Origin: Prunus persica
Lineage: Eukaryota > Streptophyta > Magnoliopsida > Rosales > Rosaceae
DNA: 64,000 nucleotides
Direction of reading: 5' to 3'
Assembly (NCBI RefSeq): GCF_000346465.2
Contig: NC_034013.1
Location: 5,787,598 to 5,851,597, forward strand
Below, one piece after another: positions 59,745 through 64,000 of this stretch (positions within the stretch are counted from its first letter, which is position 1; each line of letters opens with the position of its first letter). The notes under the pieces are model-generated. The model worked only from the letters and a program-made list of their open reading frames with translations, had not been told where the DNA came from and searched no databases. The position numbers and the translations under genes are program-made.

Positions 59745-60753
59745 GGGGTCGTTTGGCATGGCGGACTGTCATGGACTGGACTAAATCATAGGACTATCTC
59801 GGATTAGCTCAGAGTGGCCTAAGCTGGATTAAGTATTGACCTACATTTGGTGTTGCGTCGGACTAAGAAGCTGGATTGTAAAAATAGTGAAGACCTATGT
59901 TTGGTGCTGTGTCTAACTAAAAAATAATTCTTATAATATTTAAATTTAATTGGGGTTTTTGACCTAAAAGATAAATAAATGCTAAAAAGAAACTCAATTC
60001 AAAGATTTATAACAATATCTGGCAACCAAAAAAAAATATTTAAAACAATAATAAAAAGAAAACAAATAAATTTTTTTTTAATTTTAATGAAGAATAAAAT
60101 TATGATATTTATTTTTTGGCTCCTCAAGATTAATCTTAGTTGGTGGAAACATTGTTAAAGGAGCTAATCTCACTCAATATAATTCTAAGTTTTTCAGGGA
60201 CCAAGTAAAACAATAATTAAATTATATATATATATATGTATAATTTTTATATATTTGACTTTTGACTTCAAACTGAAAAACATAATTTGACAAGGTAAAA
60301 ATTACTTGCGATAAAGAAAGCATCACATCATGAATTATTAAACTTGTTTCAATATCAAAAAAATATCAAACATTTGTAAATTACTATAGTTTGATTTTCC
60401 AAATGCAATATCAAAATAATTATTGTAATATTTAAATTTAGTTAAGGATTTTTATCTAAAATAAATAAATGCTGCAAAAAAATAAAAAAAGTCATTCAAA
60501 GATCTAAAACAATAATTAAAAGAAAATAAATAAAATTATGATATTTTTTAAAGAGAGGCGTCGGACTCACGTGTTCTATTTAGTGAGCGTGCTATTTAGA
60601 GAACCACTTTTCAAACTCACTGTATTAGACGAGCGAGTGAGGCTTTTTTTTCTCACTATTGGACTCATTTAAGTTAGTCCCGTCTCTTACCAAACAAGGG
60701 TTTCAAGTGCTAATTAACCCAATCCAGTCCAATGAGGCGTACCAAACATGGCC
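59745..60753. mobile_element. Non-autonomous TIR element next to the LTP pseudogene
   Basis: About 1,009 bp with imperfect inverted ends GGGGTCGTTTGGCATGGCGG and ACGCC..TTTGG-type complement (GGCGTACCAAACATGGCC at 60736-60753), then the shared inner motif GGACTGGA / TCCAGTCC. Flanked by TTT on both sides (59742-59744, 60754-60756). Tourist-like by terminal sequence, but the TTT duplication leaves the superfamily open. Interior AT-rich, no coding. Confidence 0.55.
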
Positions 60754-61289
60754 TTTAGTCATTAAGGTAATTTCGTCCATGATCAACCACGCCATAAGGC
60801 TCACTGAAGGGTGTGGTAGGGAGATGCCTCGCCACTTCAAGTGTGGGAGTAAGAAACACCCATCTTTCCTTCTTTCTCTCTCCTCTCTCTCTCTCCCCCT
60901 CAAATATATAAAATCGAAGCGAAACTTGTTTGCTTCATCAAACTATGTTAATCTTGTTAGTTTGGTATACGTTGTTGGTCTTTTCTGCAGTAGCTAATTG
61001 GAGAATATGGTATTGAAGCTCGTTGCAGGGCAGTTTTGTGCATGTTATTTTTGGACTAATATGCGAGTTTTGTGTTATCCTGAAGTTCTTTTGGTGTCGT
61101 CGATATTTTCATTGCAGGCATCACTACTCCATGAAAGTTGGGTTCACTCAGTTGCTGCATTTCTCAGGCCACAAGTCTAAATAATGATACAGATGTGGTT
61201 TCCGATTACGTCCCACATGTGTGGTTAATTTGACAACCTTCTATCTTAATTTAGGTTGTAATAATAAAGTTAAATAAATAAATAAATGC

Positions 61290-63360
61290 CTGTTTGTAAT
61301 TCTAGTAACATCATGATGAATTCATGAATAGTGAGTGTGAATTAATGGTTATAATTCCATCCGTTGTTGATTATATAATATCTGAATCTCTGATGTTTTG
61401 AAGTAGTAAAAAAATGATTGGTCAAAAGGGATTGGAAATTAATCTAGAATGAACGTAATGATTGAAGAACTTACCGAAATTTGAACTCATAACATCCTTG
61501 AACAAAATAGAAACTAATAAATGTCACTAAACTAAACTAAAAACGAGATCGCTTATCCAGATTAAAAGTAGTCTAAACTTTTATACTTCAACAAAAGAAA
61601 AACTCCAAAGTCTTGGAACATGCAAATCAAGACTATGGAATGTGATTGTTTATAATTAATACCCGAGGAGGGCCCGCCGCCCTACAAAATACATTTTGAC
61701 ACCACCAAAAAATGAATATTATTATTATTAATTGAAATCTGGCTCTGCTAAAATTCAAAAATAAAAAATAAAAAATTATAGCTAACTTTGTGAAGGTCTT
61801 GACTTTGTTAATTTACATGACGAAGAGTAAAAATGTACATAAATGTTTTTCCGTCGTGTGCAAAATAGAGTTGCACATGATGATTCAAAGCCCGATACTT
61901 GTCTTAACATATTCAAGTCAAATTAAGCAAATTAAATTGATTACATTAATTATTAACTGAAGATGGGAAATTTGAGCTTATGATATCTTTAATATGACTT
62001 GTATCAAAACTTTATAGACCTGTCTGGTAAATACTTTATATTAATTTATGGATTACTCTACAATAGCGTGGGCAATATTGATACTGAGATTTTACCCCAC
62101 TAACATTTTTTTCCTGCACACAATAAAATAAAATAAAATGTGAATACAAACACATCACGGCATCATGAAATTATAATGCATGTTATTCCAGATAAGAGAT
62201 TTTTTAAGAAATGTCACCTAAATTTATACCTCAGTTTTAATTGTCATTTTATGAAAAAATTAAGAGAAATGTCCTCTTAATTTTTTAAAAAATCCATGAT
62301 TTGTCATTTGACTTTAACACAATCCAATTTTCCATCCATTTTAAGGGTATTTTAAAAATAGAAAAATCATAATTTTTTTTTAAAAAAAAAGGTATATCTT
62401 TTAAACAATTAAAATTGAAAAAAAAAAAATTTCTCACCTTCTCCCATCCCCTGTGCGCCACCGGCAGCTCCAACCAACTCCGCCCACCTTGAAGTCACTT
62501 CCCCCTTCCCTCTTCACAGCCCCTTCCTCTATTCCCCCTTCCCTCTTCCCCTTCCTCCTTCTTTCTCTACCATAGAACACCTACTCTCTACACACAAATT
62601 CCCTCAGCCTACCCAAATCGAGTCCGTCTTTTTCTTATTCTTTTTTCTTTTTGATATTTTTCTGTTTGCATATTGAAAATTTGTGGAAGGACAGCTACCA
62701 AACCAACAATTCGATAGCCTATGTAACATACGGTGACCAAGTAAAACTTTAGATCCTTCAACAGAAACACAGTGACGTAAGTTAATGAAACTATGAAGAC
62801 ATAAAAAGTGTTGGATTTTTAACAATTATACGTTAAAGTTTTTCTCTTTCTTTTTTTGTTTTTGTTTTTGCTACTGCATCCTTTTCATTTTTTTAAATTG
62901 AAGTAGTATTGTGCCTACCTCTAATGCACAATTATAGTTTATAGAAAGGGGGGGAGGGAAGAGCTAGGGCTAAAGGCATTGATTAAGTAACACCTAATTT
63001 CATTGATTAATTACCACCTAAATGCATTGATTAAAGTTAGACATCACCTAAACAAAAATAGAAGGCACAAAGATCCCCTAATTACAAACTAAAACCAAGC
63101 ATCCTATCGACCCAAAAAAAAAGAAAAAGGCAAGCATCCTTGAAAAAGAAAACAATATAAAATGACAAAGACAACATTGACTCAGTCGAACCAGTTCCCC
63201 ATACCGGTGTTGCCCCTCTTTTTTTATCCATGATCATTATCCATGATCAATTTTTGTCAAAAGTCAACGCCAAAATCTCCGAGCACAAATCTTTGCCCAT
63301 AATCCAGACCAGAGACTCCGAATCCCCTTCCGGGTCTCACTCTTCTCCCCCAATCCTCAA
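61290..63360. other. Intergenic upstream of the last gene
   Basis: AT-rich, no supported gene. A CT/C-rich block at about 62440-62610 gives chance open frames. Confidence 0.5.
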
Positions 63361-63756
63361 ATGGGTCGGAGGCAAAACGACCCAGAAGCCACCCATTGCT
63401 CTCCTCTCGTCCTCCTCTTGGTGGGTTTGGCTTCCTGTGCTCTGGTCTACGCTGCCCTCTGTGTAGTGCTTAAACCCAATGAAGCCTCTTCATTTTCCGA
63501 GCTTGAGTCCCTGGAATTGGTGGAGGAGGGTGGAGGTGTTGGGGTGGAGGGAGAGAGTGGAGCATGTTGCAGAGGGACTGAGAATTTGGAGCTCTGGGGG
63601 GCTGCTGTGAAGTGGGGTTCAGAGTTTAAGTTCAATTCTTCTGAGCAGTGTTGCAAGGCATGTAAAGCCATGTGTACTGGGACTGATGGGCCTTGTTTGT
63701 GTGATAGCTGGGTTTTCTGTGGGAACAAGGAGGCATGTGGCTCAAAATTTGGTGAG
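63361..63756 (+). CDS. First exon of a cysteine-rich, membrane-anchored protein gene (partial)
   Basis: ATG 63361 to a clear donor (GGTGAG|GTAAGTTG) at 63756 gives 132 residues in frame; the gene continues past the window. Residues about 17-42 form a hydrophobic segment (LVLLLVGLASCALVYAALCV) after a short charged N-terminus, which suits a type II membrane anchor or an uncleaved signal. Residues about 70-132 are cysteine-rich (ACCRGTENLELWGAAVKWGS, EQCCKACKAMC, CLCDSWVFCGN), resembling an apple/PAN-like module. The family is one I recognise only as an uncharacterised plant protein, and no function is assigned. High GC and absence of stops against an AT-rich background support it as real. Confidence 0.75.
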
Positions 63757-64000
63757 GTAAGTTGAATCTGGAGCCTGGTTTTTTTGTTATCAAAATCGAT
63801 TAAAAATTGTATAGTTTCTTATGTTTGTTTTGATTTGGATAGCATTATATAAGTTCAGTTAGTCTTGAGCTATGTACTTGATTCCTTGAGCGTATTTTCA
63901 AAGTCTCTGTAGAAATGACATAGGACTTGCCATTCTGTGAGCATATTATCAAAGTCTGCATTTTACCATCCAATGAATTGTGAGTGCGCATAATTTGGAT

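Larger units (their letters stand above)
58340..61185 (+). pseudogene. Lipid-transfer-protein pseudogene, split by insertions
   Basis: Three blocks match the intact gene at 51914-52464 in order. 58345-58475 matches its start and signal peptide, with the initiating region altered. 58866-58968 matches the middle (cysteine-rich CCERARVSHTECICP region, with frameshifts). 60765-60850 matches the end of exon 1 (RLTEGCGREMPRHFKCGS). The small second exon is recognisable at about 61119-61135, after GCAG, and the AATAAAGTTAAATAAA 3' signal at about 61262. Two intervals are filled by unrelated sequence (58476-58865; 58969-60764, which includes two transposon-like elements). No functional product is possible. 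Confidence 0.85.

Noticed and set aside
60659..60997. 112-codon frame ending in lipid-transfer-like sequence as a separate gene
   Set aside because: Its first part lies in a transposon end; only RLTEGCGREMPRHFKCGS is homologous, so it is part of the pseudogene.

Overview
This is plant nuclear DNA from a eudicot. Genes are intron-rich, spacers are AT-rich, and nearly every class of plant transposable element is represented. Small MITEs, a TRIM, a CACTA element and a pararetrovirus-like relic together would suit a woody rosid such as a Rosaceae/Prunus species, but that placement is inference and no single sequence proves it.

Layout. 1-4.5 kb is a graveyard: a pararetrovirus-like relic, the truncated end of a CACTA transposon, a copia fragment and a decayed glutamate-synthase fragment. 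5.7-6.8 kb holds an intact myo-inositol oxygenase gene (minus strand). A solo LTR follows at 7.8-8.5 kb. From 8.9 to 11.2 kb the first 2.3 kb of the window is repeated. Here the CACTA transposon is end-to-end complete (10086-20233, 3-bp target duplication) and sits inside the viral relic, which resumes at 20.2-21.0 kb. Both CACTA genes (TNPD-like and TNPA-like, minus strand) are broken by stops and frameshifts.

The genic half starts at 21.5 kb: an S-protein-homologue secreted peptide (minus), UTP18 for ribosome biogenesis (plus), a calcineurin-B-like calcium sensor of the CBL1/CBL9 type (minus, 8 coding exons, tail-to-tail with UTP18), an SnRK2 protein kinase (plus, 9 coding exons), tRNA-Gly(TCC), and a lipid-transfer-protein gene (plus, 2 exons). 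A pseudogene copy of the lipid-transfer gene lies about 6.5 kb downstream and is cut apart by later insertions. The window ends inside the first exon of a cysteine-rich membrane-anchored protein gene.

Between the genes lie many non-autonomous DNA elements whose ends and target-site duplications can be read directly: a hAT-type family with three copies, PIF/Harbinger-type elements with TAA duplications, Mutator-type foldback MITEs with 9-10 bp duplications, and a complete 363-bp TRIM retroelement with tRNA-Met primer site and 5-bp duplication. The genes are ordinary single-copy plant genes and form no obvious cluster. CBL and SnRK2 both act in stress and calcium/ABA signalling, but nothing in the sequence ties them together. 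I saw no undescribed defence-like or operon-like system. The most unusual structures are the layered insertions, and the array of CACTA subterminal motifs lying between the two transposase genes inside the element.
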